The notes beneath the pieces were generated by a model. The model was not told where the DNA came from. It ran no database searches and was given only the letters and a program-made list of their open reading frames with translations. The position numbers were made by a program, and so were the translations under genes. Shown piece by piece: positions 16,197 through 23,813 of a DNA stretch of 59,372 bases. Numbering within the stretch: the stretch's first letter is position 1; each line of letters starts with the position of its first letter. Source of the stretch: CAYLNM01 sp964385045 (GTDB taxonomy: Bacteria; Planctomycetota; Phycisphaerae; Phycisphaerales; SM1A02); assembly GCA_964385045.1 (NCBI GenBank), contig CAYLNM010000007.1, positions 1-59,372 on the forward strand, read 5' to 3'.

Positions 16197-18043
16197 TGAA
16201 TCACGCCCAGAAGGTTGACGAACGTGGTGATCTGGCTCTCGGGGTCGTAGGCCGACTCGACCACGGCGGCAGCGTCAGGATCGGACTCCAGAAACTGCTC
16301 CCCACCCGAAGCCATCCAGATCGCCGCCATCGGCGCTGGGAGCGTCTCGTTCGTCGCGCACGCCTGCGTCTTCAGGTACTGCAGCACGATCTGCACGTCA
16401 GCGGCGTCGACGCGGCAGTCGCCGTTCACATCTCGCCAGCAAATGGCTCGTGGTGGGCAGGCACCCGTCGCGGTCTGGACGAGCGCGAGATCCGTGGCAT
16501 CCACGTCGCCGTCTCGATCCACGTCGGCGGGGCACGAGCCGAGCGGCACCAAGAGGACGCCGACCTGTGTCACGTCGGCGTTCTGATCGAGCGTTTGGGC
16601 GACCCCGACGATCCAGCCGTCGTCATTGATGTCGTGTGCCGACTCGAGTGCGATGAGATCGCAGTTCGGGCAGTCCGTGACGTCGTTGAGATCGACGTAC
16701 TGACTGGGAATGGTCCAACGAATCGCCGTGGCGGTGTCCAGGTTCGCCCCTACGGCCGCGCCGACCCCGTTCGTCGCGATCGCCACCGTCGAGTCGGACG
16801 CATTTGCAGGGTTTGAGGCGAACAGCTCGAGCTGCGCTGGCGTTGGCCAGTAGGCCGCTCGCTGGATGCACGCAGACGTGTCCGCGTCGCCGACGTAGCC
16901 CACGACGAATCCGGCATCGTTGACGTCGCGGCCGAGCCCGTTGATCGTCTCCACGGGAGGCGGATTCTGAAATGGGAGCGTCGTCGCGGTGACACCGGTC
17001 CACCGGAGGGGTATCTGATCCGCCTCCTCGGCGCAGAAGGTCTGGCGGAGATTGGACTCGACCAACCATCCGGCGGTCCACTCCGGCCCGGTCGGATCGG
17101 GTCGGATGCCGGTGGCCCGACCCTTGACGTAGTCGTCGACGGGTTCCGGGAGAACGTCGAGCGACGTTTGCGAGAGTGATCTCGCGTCGAACACGTACGG
17201 CGATTCTCCCGACACCGGAGCTGGCTCGTACTGCCATCCGACCGCGGTCGCAGTGGCCGGCTCTCCACCCGCCCCGGGTATCCGATTGGAGATCGACGCG
17301 GCCCCGGCGGTCTCCGAAGCACCCGTCGTGCCGAACGGGTCCAGCTGGATCATCGTGCTGGCGGAGTGGCCGAGTCCCGAGTCCGGAGACCAGACGAACG
17401 CTCGGTACGGCGTGGGTGAGTCGCCGTCGCAGCGCATCGCGATCCCGACGACGTCGCCGTCCGAGTTGACGTCGAATGCCGCCCCGTGGGCGAACACCTC
17501 GCAGCCGCCGGTGGCCCACCATTCGAGGGGATGCATCGTATTGACGCCGAATGCGGCGTGAATCGGCTCGGGCTGCCAGACGAACGGGCGGGAGACGAAC
17601 TGGTCCGAACCGGGTATCGGATTGGTTCCATCGAAATCGACGTTCGCCATGCCTACGACCACGCCGTCGGCGTTGATTCCGAACGCCGCGCTGGCGTAGC
17701 GATCACGGTTGCCGAGCCCGAGCACCGGATCCGGGATACGTTCACTGGGATTCGTGGACGGCTCGGAATCGTCGGTCGAGAACTCGATGTCGAATCGGAC
17801 GATCCTGTACTCGACCGGCCCGGCGCGAACGGCTGATGCCGCGGTCATTGCGACGAGTGCGGCAGCGACTCGTGGGACCGGTCCGCCCCGATCATCGGGC
17901 CTGGGCAGAATCTTGCGTCGCGCTGCGTTACGTTGCGCTGCGTTGCGTTGCGTTGCGTTGCGTTGCGCATATCGCGCTCCCCGGGCTCGGCGAGCCCCAG
18001 ATCTCCGGAGGGACTGGAGCCGCAGGCGTGATCGTGTCGTCAC
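16193..18043 (-). CDS. Secreted HAF-repeat/dockerin-like protein, putatively phase-variable
   Basis: 616 residues as an uninterrupted frame from GTG 18043. After a signal-like segment (VAAALVAMTAASAVRA) the protein has several HAF-type repeats (INADGVVVG, VNSDGDVVG, VNDAGFVVGY, INDDGWIVG). Next come dockerin-like calcium loops (CPADVDRDGDVDATDLALV and DVNGDCRVDAADVQIVL) and a Met/Ala-rich tail. The first ~45 residues are peculiar: they include RNATQ/RNAAQ repeats encoded by a CGTTG pentamer array. The GTG at 18043 lacks a Shine-Dalgarno, whereas an ATG at 17970 has GGGGAG six bases upstream and abuts the array, but is out of frame by one pentamer. The gene may thus be in an OFF state. It overlaps the next gene by ATGA. 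Confidence 0.75.
   Translation of the reverse strand: MTTRSRLRLQSLRRSGARRARGARYAQRNATQRNAAQRNAARRKILPRPDDRGGPVPRVAAALVAMTAASAVRAGPVEYRIVRFDIEFSTDDSEPSTNPSERIPDPVLGLGNRDRYASAAFGINADGVVVGMANVDFDGTNPIPGSDQFVSRPFVWQPEPIHAAFGVNTMHPLEWWATGGCEVFAHGAAFDVNSDGDVVGIAMRCDGDSPTPYRAFVWSPDSGLGHSASTMIQLDPFGTTGASETAGAASISNRIPGAGGEPATATAVGWQYEPAPVSGESPYVFDARSLSQTSLDVLPEPVDDYVKGRATGIRPDPTGPEWTAGWLVESNLRQTFCAEEADQIPLRWTGVTATTLPFQNPPPVETINGLGRDVNDAGFVVGYVGDADTSACIQRAAYWPTPAQLELFASNPANASDSTVAIATNGVGAAVGANLDTATAIRWTIPSQYVDLNDVTDCPNCDLIALESAHDINDDGWIVGVAQTLDQNADVTQVGVLLVPLGSCPADVDRDGDVDATDLALVQTATGACPPRAICWRDVNGDCRVDAADVQIVLQYLKTQACATNETLPAPMAAIWMASGGEQFLESDPDAAAVVESAYDPESQITTFVNLLGVIQ
17921..17965 (-). repeat. Pentanucleotide tandem array (CGTTG) inside the HAF gene 5' end
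   Basis: Nine contiguous pentamers on the plus strand, of which five at 17941-17965 are perfect CGTTG; the others differ by one base. It lies between ATG 17970 (minus) and the signal peptide, the position used by phase-variable genes. Confidence 0.9.
17968..17983 (-). promoter_or_regulatory. Shine-Dalgarno and ATG next to the pentamer array
   Basis: On the minus strand GGGGAG, six bases, then ATG (first base 17970). The reading frame from it ends at a TGA after 41 codons with the present repeat number. Removal of one 5-base unit would join it to the signal peptide and main frame. Confidence 0.6.
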
Positions 18044-18302
18044 GCGGCGTCGGTCGATGTCGGCAGCCCCCGGAGGAATGGAAGTGGTCCGACGCCGAGT
18101 GCGAACCTAGGCGAGCGTCACCGCCGATGCAAGCGTTTTCCTGCCGCGTCGGCTCCTGGCCGGGCGGCGAGCCATCGCGGGGCCGGCGGTCGGAGTGGGC
18201 CGAGGTCGGTCGTCACGGCGACGGCGCCGCCCCGTCGGCGTGATCGGGAGCCCGCGACCGTCGTCGCATGACATCATCACCGCGCGACGTGTGAGCGGCG
18301 CC

Positions 18303-21300
18303 TCACTGGGCGCGATCGACCTCGACGGCTCCGGCCGCCCCGGGCGGCTCCTCGTCCTCGCCCAGCCACCGCAGGCCGCGCCGAATCATCCCGAACACGT
18401 CGCCGTGCCAGCCGTGGCCGCCCTCGTAGGTCTGCAGGCGGGTCGTGGCCCCGGCGGCGGCCAGCATGTCGCGGGCCCGCTCGGGGAAGTCCATCGCGAT
18501 GAAGTCGCCGGGCGAGTGCAGGATGTGGACGCGGGTGCCGGCCGCGCCGGCCAGGTCGCCGACGTGCTCCGGGCGGAACACGCTCATGGCGACGAACGCC
18601 CCGGTGGCCGGGCCGCGGACCAGGCTCGCGTAAGCGGCGGGACCGCCCGAGGACCACGCCAGCAGCCAGACCCGCTCCCGGTCGACGTCGTAGCGGGCCG
18701 CGACGTCGTCGACGACCGCCTCCACGAACGCCTCGGTGGTGAAGCGGGCCGCGTCCCATCCAAGCCCCTCCGTCGGCCAGACGACGGCGTCGAACTGACC
18801 GGCGCTCCAGCGCGGGGCCACGAGCTGGGCCACCAGCATGTCGTCCGGGGCCGCCTCACGCCAGATGTTGGTGACGAACGGCCGGAAGTCCGCGCTCCCG
18901 TCGCCGCCGGGCAGCACGAGCAGCAGCGGATGCGGCCCCCCGGCCGGGCGATCCGCTGCCCCCGCGTCTACCGGCCCGGTTCGCAGCCCGGTCCGCGGCC
19001 CGTACAGGAAGTAGCGCTTCCGCGGATCGCCGCCCGCCAGCAGCGACTGCTCGGGTGCGGGCTCGCTGATCGCGTCTCCGGCGCCCTCGGCACCGCCGGT
19101 CGCCCGCGCCGGCGTTCGCTCCAGCTCGAGCCTCGGGATCTCGAGTCCGGCCACCGCGGGATACCGCGCGCGATTGCGTTCCCACCAGGCCCGCCACCAG
19201 GCCCCGTCCCGCGACTCGTCGTACTGGACGCCCGTGAGCGGCGCGAGTCCGAAGTGGCCGACGCCGTACACGGTGTCGTAGCCGCCGTCGTGGTCGATGA
19301 GGGCGATCATCGTCGGGATGGCCCGCGGGTCGCCGATCGCGCCGAGGGCCATCGCCGCGTTCCACAGTCCGCCGCGGTCGTCGGCTTCGTACGCGGCGAG
19401 GAGGAACGCGATCAGCGGCTCCACCGCGGCCGTGGTCCCGTTGGTGCGGAGGACGCGGACCGCGGCGGCGGCAACGCGATCGCCCGCTCCCTCGCGCTCG
19501 CCCGCGTCCTCGAGCAGCGGCAGCAGCCGCGCCCGCACGAAGCCCTCCTTGAGGTCCATCGCGGCGAGGCCGTCCGCCGCGAGGTCGCGGGTGCGGTCCT
19601 CCTCGCCGGTGGCCAGCAGGTCCGCCAGCAGCTCGTGCAGGCCGTGCGCGACGCCGGCGGCCGCCACGCCGCTCGCGCCGTCCAGCCGCGTGCCGATCGC
19701 GTCGCCGCGGAAGAGCGACTCGGGGTCGTCCGCGTCCCGCAGGGCCTGCGCGAGCGCACGGGCCGCGGCGTCCTCCAGCTCCGCGACGGTCCGGTCGCGA
19801 TTCCGCTCGTACCAGCCGTCGTAGGCGGCGAAGTCGAGGGCGAAGTCCTGCAGCGTCGTCTCGCGCAGGTAGAGCATCGCCCAGTCCGTCACCGCGGGCG
19901 ACGGATCGCGCATGCCCAGGTCCATGAGGCGGACGAACCGCGGGTGGTCGGCGACCATGACCGCCTTGAGCATCTGCTGGCGGGCCTCGACGTCCCCCGA
20001 CGCCTCCGCCCACGCCTGCCGCACCAGCGCCTCGCCCTCGCCGGGGTCCAGCGCCCGCAGCCGTTCGGCGGACGCGAACGTCGTCCGCCAGCTCGCGGGG
20101 GAGACGAGCGCCGCCTTGAGCCGCCGCAGCTCCTCCCGCAGCTCCTGGACCTCCGCCGCCGCCCCGGCCTGCCCGCGCGCGGCGTCCTGGTACAGCACCG
20201 TCATCACCGCCCCGAAGCCGAGGCCGGCCGCGAGCGACAGCCCCGCGATCGTGATCGGCAGCCGGTAGCGGCGGGCCGTCCGCCGCAGCAGGTACAGGCG
20301 GCTGTCCCGCCGGGCCTCGATCGCGTCGCCCCGCAGGTGCCGCCGCACGTCGGCGGCGAGGGCGGCGACGCTCTCGTACCGCCGCTCGCGCTCCTTGGCC
20401 AGGCACGTGAGGACGATCGTGTCCACGTCGCCGCGGAGCGCGCGGTCGAAGCGGCTCGGCGGCGTCGGCGCCCCCTCGACGATCGCGTCGAGGGCGTCCC
20501 GCACCGAGCCCGTGGTGTCGTACGGCAGGCGGCCGGTGAGCAGCTCGTGGAGCATCACGCCGAGGCTGTAGACGTCCGTCCGCACGTCTACGTCGTCGCC
20601 CCGTCCGATCGCCTGCTCGGGACTGGCCCACGCGATCGTCCCGAGCATCCGGCCGGCGACGGTCACGCGGGGCGCGGCGTCGCCCGTCGCCGCGGCGGCG
20701 GCGGGGGGGGCGAGCTTGGCGAGCCCGAAGTCCAGCACCCGCGGCGCGCCGTCCGCGTCGACGAGTACGTTCGCTGGCTTGAGATCGCGGTGGATGACGC
20801 CCCGCTGGTGGGCCGCGTGCACCGCGTCGCAGGTGCGGGCGAAGAGCTCCAGCGTCTCGCGCACGTCGAGCCCGCCGTCGTGGACGTGCAGGTCGATCGG
20901 CACGCCCTCCACGAGGTCCATCACCGAGTAGAACCAGCCGCCCGCCTCGCCGCTCTCGTGCGCGGCGACGATCGAGGGATGGCGGAGCCGGGCGAGCACG
21001 CGGATCTCGCGCTCGAACCGCTGCCGCCGCTCGCTCCCGGCGGCGGGGCCGTCCCGCATCACCTTGATCGCCACGGGGCGGCCGGTCACGCGGTGGCGAG
21101 CCTCGTAGACGACGCCCTGGCCGCCGCGGCCGATCTCGGCCACGAGGTCGTAGCCGGGGACGTCGGGACCGGTCGCGGCGCCGGGGGGATCGGCGTGGCC
21201 GGAGGCGGGGGCGGATCCGGCGGGCGACGGGCCGCTCAGGCGGCGGGCCTCCCGCTGGGCGGCGGCGACGAGGTCGTGGTGCGTGGGGTCGGCGGCGTCG

Positions 21301-21311
21301 AGCACGGGCAT
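18303..21311 (-). CDS. Ser/Thr protein kinase fused to HEAT-like region and alpha/beta hydrolase
   Basis: 1002 residues from ATG 21311 (GGAGGA upstream). Residues ~54-320 are an intact Hanks-type kinase: glycine loop GRGGQGVVYE, K83 in AIKVM, HRDLKPAN, DFG, and a SPEQ activation segment. A membrane helix follows at about 350 (ITIAGLSLAAGLGFGAVM), then an alpha-helical HEAT-like stretch (about 500-700). The C-terminal ~220 residues look like an alpha/beta hydrolase/esterase: a LLLVLPGGDGS strand-loop, nucleophile elbow AWSSGGPAAYA, a late HSPGD acid region and GGHGWHGD histidine. Downstream of an ECF sigma gene by 71 bases, a sigma-kinase pairing known from planctomycetes. The hydrolase would lie outside the membrane if the kinase is cytoplasmic. 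Confidence 0.85.
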   Translation of the reverse strand: MPVLDAADPTHHDLVAAAQREARRLSGPSPAGSAPASGHADPPGAATGPDVPGYDLVAEIGRGGQGVVYEARHRVTGRPVAIKVMRDGPAAGSERRQRFEREIRVLARLRHPSIVAAHESGEAGGWFYSVMDLVEGVPIDLHVHDGGLDVRETLELFARTCDAVHAAHQRGVIHRDLKPANVLVDADGAPRVLDFGLAKLAPPAAAAATGDAAPRVTVAGRMLGTIAWASPEQAIGRGDDVDVRTDVYSLGVMLHELLTGRLPYDTTGSVRDALDAIVEGAPTPPSRFDRALRGDVDTIVLTCLAKERERRYESVAALAADVRRHLRGDAIEARRDSRLYLLRRTARRYRLPITIAGLSLAAGLGFGAVMTVLYQDAARGQAGAAAEVQELREELRRLKAALVSPASWRTTFASAERLRALDPGEGEALVRQAWAEASGDVEARQQMLKAVMVADHPRFVRLMDLGMRDPSPAVTDWAMLYLRETTLQDFALDFAAYDGWYERNRDRTVAELEDAAARALAQALRDADDPESLFRGDAIGTRLDGASGVAAAGVAHGLHELLADLLATGEEDRTRDLAADGLAAMDLKEGFVRARLLPLLEDAGEREGAGDRVAAAAVRVLRTNGTTAAVEPLIAFLLAAYEADDRGGLWNAAMALGAIGDPRAIPTMIALIDHDGGYDTVYGVGHFGLAPLTGVQYDESRDGAWWRAWWERNRARYPAVAGLEIPRLELERTPARATGGAEGAGDAISEPAPEQSLLAGGDPRKRYFLYGPRTGLRTGPVDAGAADRPAGGPHPLLLVLPGGDGSADFRPFVTNIWREAAPDDMLVAQLVAPRWSAGQFDAVVWPTEGLGWDAARFTTEAFVEAVVDDVAARYDVDRERVWLLAWSSGGPAAYASLVRGPATGAFVAMSVFRPEHVGDLAGAAGTRVHILHSPGDFIAMDFPERARDMLAAAGATTRLQTYEGGHGWHGDVFGMIRRGLRWLGEDEEPPGAAGAVEVDRAQ

Positions 21312-21382
21312 GGCGGGTCCTCCCGGGGCCGGCCGGCGTCGCGGCGGGCCCCCGGGGTCCGGGCGGCATCCGCGGCCGCGAT

Positions 21383-21997
21383 TCACGCGGAGACCGAGAA
21401 GAGTCCGCTGGTGCCGCCGAGCGACTCCCGCAGGAGGGCGTGGGCCCGCTGCCGGAGCATGTAGGCCGCTCCCCGCGAGCGGCCGATGGTGCGGGCCACG
21501 TCGTCCATCGGCCGGCCGGCGAGGTCGTAGCCCTCCACGACGGCCCGGTACTCCTCGGGAAGGTTCGCCAGGGCCTCCTCCATCGCCGCCGTCGCCTCCC
21601 GGCGGATCGACGGCCGGCTCACCGACGAGCGCGTCACCAGCCGCTCGACGAGGTCGAGGCACGACCGCTCCCGCGACGGGGACGGCGAGAGCGACAGCCG
21701 CCGTCGCCCGCCGCCGCGCCGCTCGGCGTCGAGGTGCCGGACCACGTCCACCAGCGTGCGCCGCGCGATCGACTGCACCCACGCGCGGAAGGTGGCCTCG
21801 TCCCGTCCGCGGAAGCGCCCGACATCGCGGAAGGCGTCCACGAACGTCTGCTGCAGCACGTCGTCGACGTCAAGCACCGCCGCGTGGCGGCGCGGCAGGT
21901 CGGCGGCGAGGGCCGCGCGGACGGGCGCGGCGCAGCGGCCGAGCAGGGCCGCGAGGGCCTGATCGTCACCGCGCCGGGCTCGGTCGACCTCGTCCAC
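21383..21997 (-). CDS. ECF sigma factor (kinase-linked)
   Basis: 204 residues. Region 2 reads LDVDDVLQQTFVDAFRDVGRFRGRDEATFRAWVQSIARRTLVD and region 4 reads LANLPEEYRAVVEGYDLAGRPMDDVARTIGRSRGAAYMLRQRAHALL, the normal ECF layout without regions 1 and 3. The GTG at 21997 is chosen because the frame upstream loses family character and because TAGAAT (22005-22010) lies seven bases before it, suggesting a leaderless message. It should direct RNA polymerase to a regulon under control of the downstream kinase gene. No anti-sigma factor is seen. Confidence 0.88.
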   Translation of the reverse strand: MDEVDRARRGDDQALAALLGRCAAPVRAALAADLPRRHAAVLDVDDVLQQTFVDAFRDVGRFRGRDEATFRAWVQSIARRTLVDVVRHLDAERRGGGRRRLSLSPSPSRERSCLDLVERLVTRSSVSRPSIRREATAAMEEALANLPEEYRAVVEGYDLAGRPMDDVARTIGRSRGAAYMLRQRAHALLRESLGGTSGLFSVSA

Positions 21998-22004
21998 GCG
22001 GGCG

Positions 22005-22010
22005 ATTCTA
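22005..22010 (-). promoter_or_regulatory. -10 element of the ECF sigma gene (leaderless)
   Basis: TAGAAT on the minus strand, seven bases before the GTG at 21997. No good -35 is visible; the element may use an activator or an alternative sigma factor. Confidence 0.4.
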
Positions 22011-22074
22011 CGGGACCGCGTCCGGGCTCCCCGCCGACGTGCCGGGGCGGCGGGGCGGCGTGTCCGCGTCGTCG

Positions 22075-23646
22075 TCAGCCGCCGGCATCCGCCGCGTCGC
22101 GGTCCTCGAGCCGTTCGGCGAGCCGCGGATGCCCGTGCCGCCGGGCCGCGTCGCGGGGCCGCTCGCCGGTGCGGTCGGTCAGCTCGGGATCGGCCCCGGC
22201 CTCGAGCAGCGCGTCCACCGTCTCGTCGCGGCCCTCCTCGGCCGCCACGTGCAGCGGGGTGCGGCCCGCCTCGTCGGTGGCGTTGACGTCGGCTCCGCGC
22301 ACCACGAGCCGCTGCACGCCGTCCGGGTCGCCGCCGCCGGCGGCCCAGCACAGGTCCTCGTAGAGCTCGCGCTCCTCCAGCTCGCGCGGCAGCCGCGGAT
22401 CGATCTTGTCCGGGGCGGTGCCGCCGAGGCCGTCGTAGACGTGGATGCGGTAGCGGTCGACCAGCCGTCGGTGGACGTCGATGCCGCGCACGCTGTTGCC
22501 GAGCAGGTCCAGCCGCGGCGACCAGGTGCAGACGCCCATCACGTTCGGCACCACCGAGAGCACCACGCCCGACACGCCGCTCTTGGCCGGGAGCCCGACG
22601 CGGAACGCCCACTCGCCCGAGTAGTCGTACATGCCGCAGCTGAGCATGAGCGAGAGGCACCGCTGCACGTTCTCGGGATGGAGCACCTGCCGGTCGGTGA
22701 GCGGGCAGAGGCCGCCATTGGCGAGGGTGGCCGCGACCACCGCGAGCTCGTCGCAGGTGAGCTCGAGCGAGCAGCACTGGAAGTAGAACTCCAGCGTGTC
22801 CCGCAGGTCGGTGTCGTCGGGGAACGCCTGCTGCTCGCGCAGGGAGTAGCCGAGGGCGTAGTTGCGGTCGCCCGTCTCGCGCTCGGAGAGGTAGGTCGCG
22901 TTGCTGAAGCCGGGGCGGGTGCCGCCGGTGAGCTCGGCCCAGACGCCCGCGACGTGGTCGAAGCGGTCGGCGCTGGGACGGCCCCGCTGCACGAGCGCGC
23001 AGCTCATGATGCCGCCCGCGTTGATCATTGGGTTGTGCGGCAGCCCGTTGCGGTCGAGGGCGATCTCGTTGAAGGACACGCCGCTCGGCTCGCAGCCCAT
23101 GTGGGCGTGGACGCCGGCCTCGCCGTGCTCCTCGAGCGCGATGAGGTAGTTGATCGGCTTGGAGACCGACTGCACGCAGAACCGGGCGCGGGCATCGCCC
23201 TCGGCGTGTCGCTGCCCGTCGACGGTGCAGGCGGCGAGCCCGAACTGGTCGGGGTCCACGCGGGCGAGCTGCGGGATGTAGTCGGCGACGGCGCCGCCCG
23301 CGTTGCGCTCCGCCTCCCGGAACATCGCCGAGAGGTCGCGGCGGAGGGCGGCGAACTCCGGCACCGCCAGGCCGTCGAAGACCGCTCCCTCGAGCAGCAG
23401 TCGACCCGAGCGTGTGGCGTCGGCGAACGCGGCGCGGTCCAGCCGCTCCTCGTCGGGCCGCCCGGCGAGGGCGTCGGCGATGCCGTGGAGCCGGGGGTCG
23501 TCCGGCCGCAGGCCCGCGGCCGCGAGCACGCGGCGGATCGTGCCGACGCGGACCGTGCCGTCGCCGCCGTCCTCGCCGAGCAGGGCGTCGAAGAGGCGCC
23601 GCTCGCGCTCGGGCGGCGTGGGGTGGTCGGCGTGGCGGAAGGGCAT
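22075..23646 (-). CDS. glsA: Glutaminase with EF-hand-like N-domain and C-terminal ankyrin repeats
   Basis: 523 residues. Hydrolyses glutamine to glutamate and ammonia. The catalytic beta-lactamase-like domain (~110-430) has the S-x-x-K pair in VQSVSKP (about 160), the block VADYIPQLA...CTVDGQRH, HNPMINAGGIM, SNATYLSERETGDRN, LANGGLCPLT, the SCGMYDYSGEWAFRVGLPAKSGVSG loop. Before it lies a helical ~100-residue segment (RLFDALLGEDGGDGTV...GLRPDDPRLHGIADAL), after it two ankyrin repeats (GADVNATDEAGRTPLHVAA, GADPELTDRTGERPRDAA). This order matches animal kidney-type glutaminase rather than the ~310-residue E. coli enzymes. It sits between two sigma/kinase pairs. A heptamer array lies 28 bases upstream of the ATG. 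Confidence 0.93.
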   Translation of the reverse strand: MPFRHADHPTPPERERRLFDALLGEDGGDGTVRVGTIRRVLAAAGLRPDDPRLHGIADALAGRPDEERLDRAAFADATRSGRLLLEGAVFDGLAVPEFAALRRDLSAMFREAERNAGGAVADYIPQLARVDPDQFGLAACTVDGQRHAEGDARARFCVQSVSKPINYLIALEEHGEAGVHAHMGCEPSGVSFNEIALDRNGLPHNPMINAGGIMSCALVQRGRPSADRFDHVAGVWAELTGGTRPGFSNATYLSERETGDRNYALGYSLREQQAFPDDTDLRDTLEFYFQCCSLELTCDELAVVAATLANGGLCPLTDRQVLHPENVQRCLSLMLSCGMYDYSGEWAFRVGLPAKSGVSGVVLSVVPNVMGVCTWSPRLDLLGNSVRGIDVHRRLVDRYRIHVYDGLGGTAPDKIDPRLPRELEERELYEDLCWAAGGGDPDGVQRLVVRGADVNATDEAGRTPLHVAAEEGRDETVDALLEAGADPELTDRTGERPRDAARRHGHPRLAERLEDRDAADAGG

Positions 23647-23673
23647 GGCGGCTCCGGGACGAGGGCCGGGTCG

Positions 23674-23722
23674 GCGGCGGGCGGCAGGCGGCGGGTGGCA
23701 GGCGGGAGGCGGCAGGCGGCAG
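23674..23722. repeat. Imperfect heptamer array (gcggcag) x7 upstream of glutaminase
   Basis: Seven contiguous 7-base units, three perfect gcggcag and four with one or two changes. It fills the space just upstream of the glutaminase start (minus strand), where a change in unit number would alter promoter or leader spacing. Confidence 0.75.
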
Positions 23723-23813
23723 CTCCGGGTGCGGCGGGGATCCGGCACCTCGCGGCGGCCGCCCTCGTCCCACCCGTCATCATCGGCGAGCCCCGCGGGC
23801 GCGGCCAGTCGTC

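Noticed and set aside
17921..17965. Assembly error in the pentamer array as explanation of the frame offset
   Set aside because: Cannot be excluded without reads, but two unrelated arrays both placed exactly between SD/ATG and signal peptide, each off by one unit, make a biological switch the better working idea.
21312..21782. N-terminal extension of the kinase/hydrolase frame
   Set aside because: It overlaps the sigma factor gene in another frame and is Arg/Pro/Gly-rich; the ATG at 21311 has a good Shine-Dalgarno.
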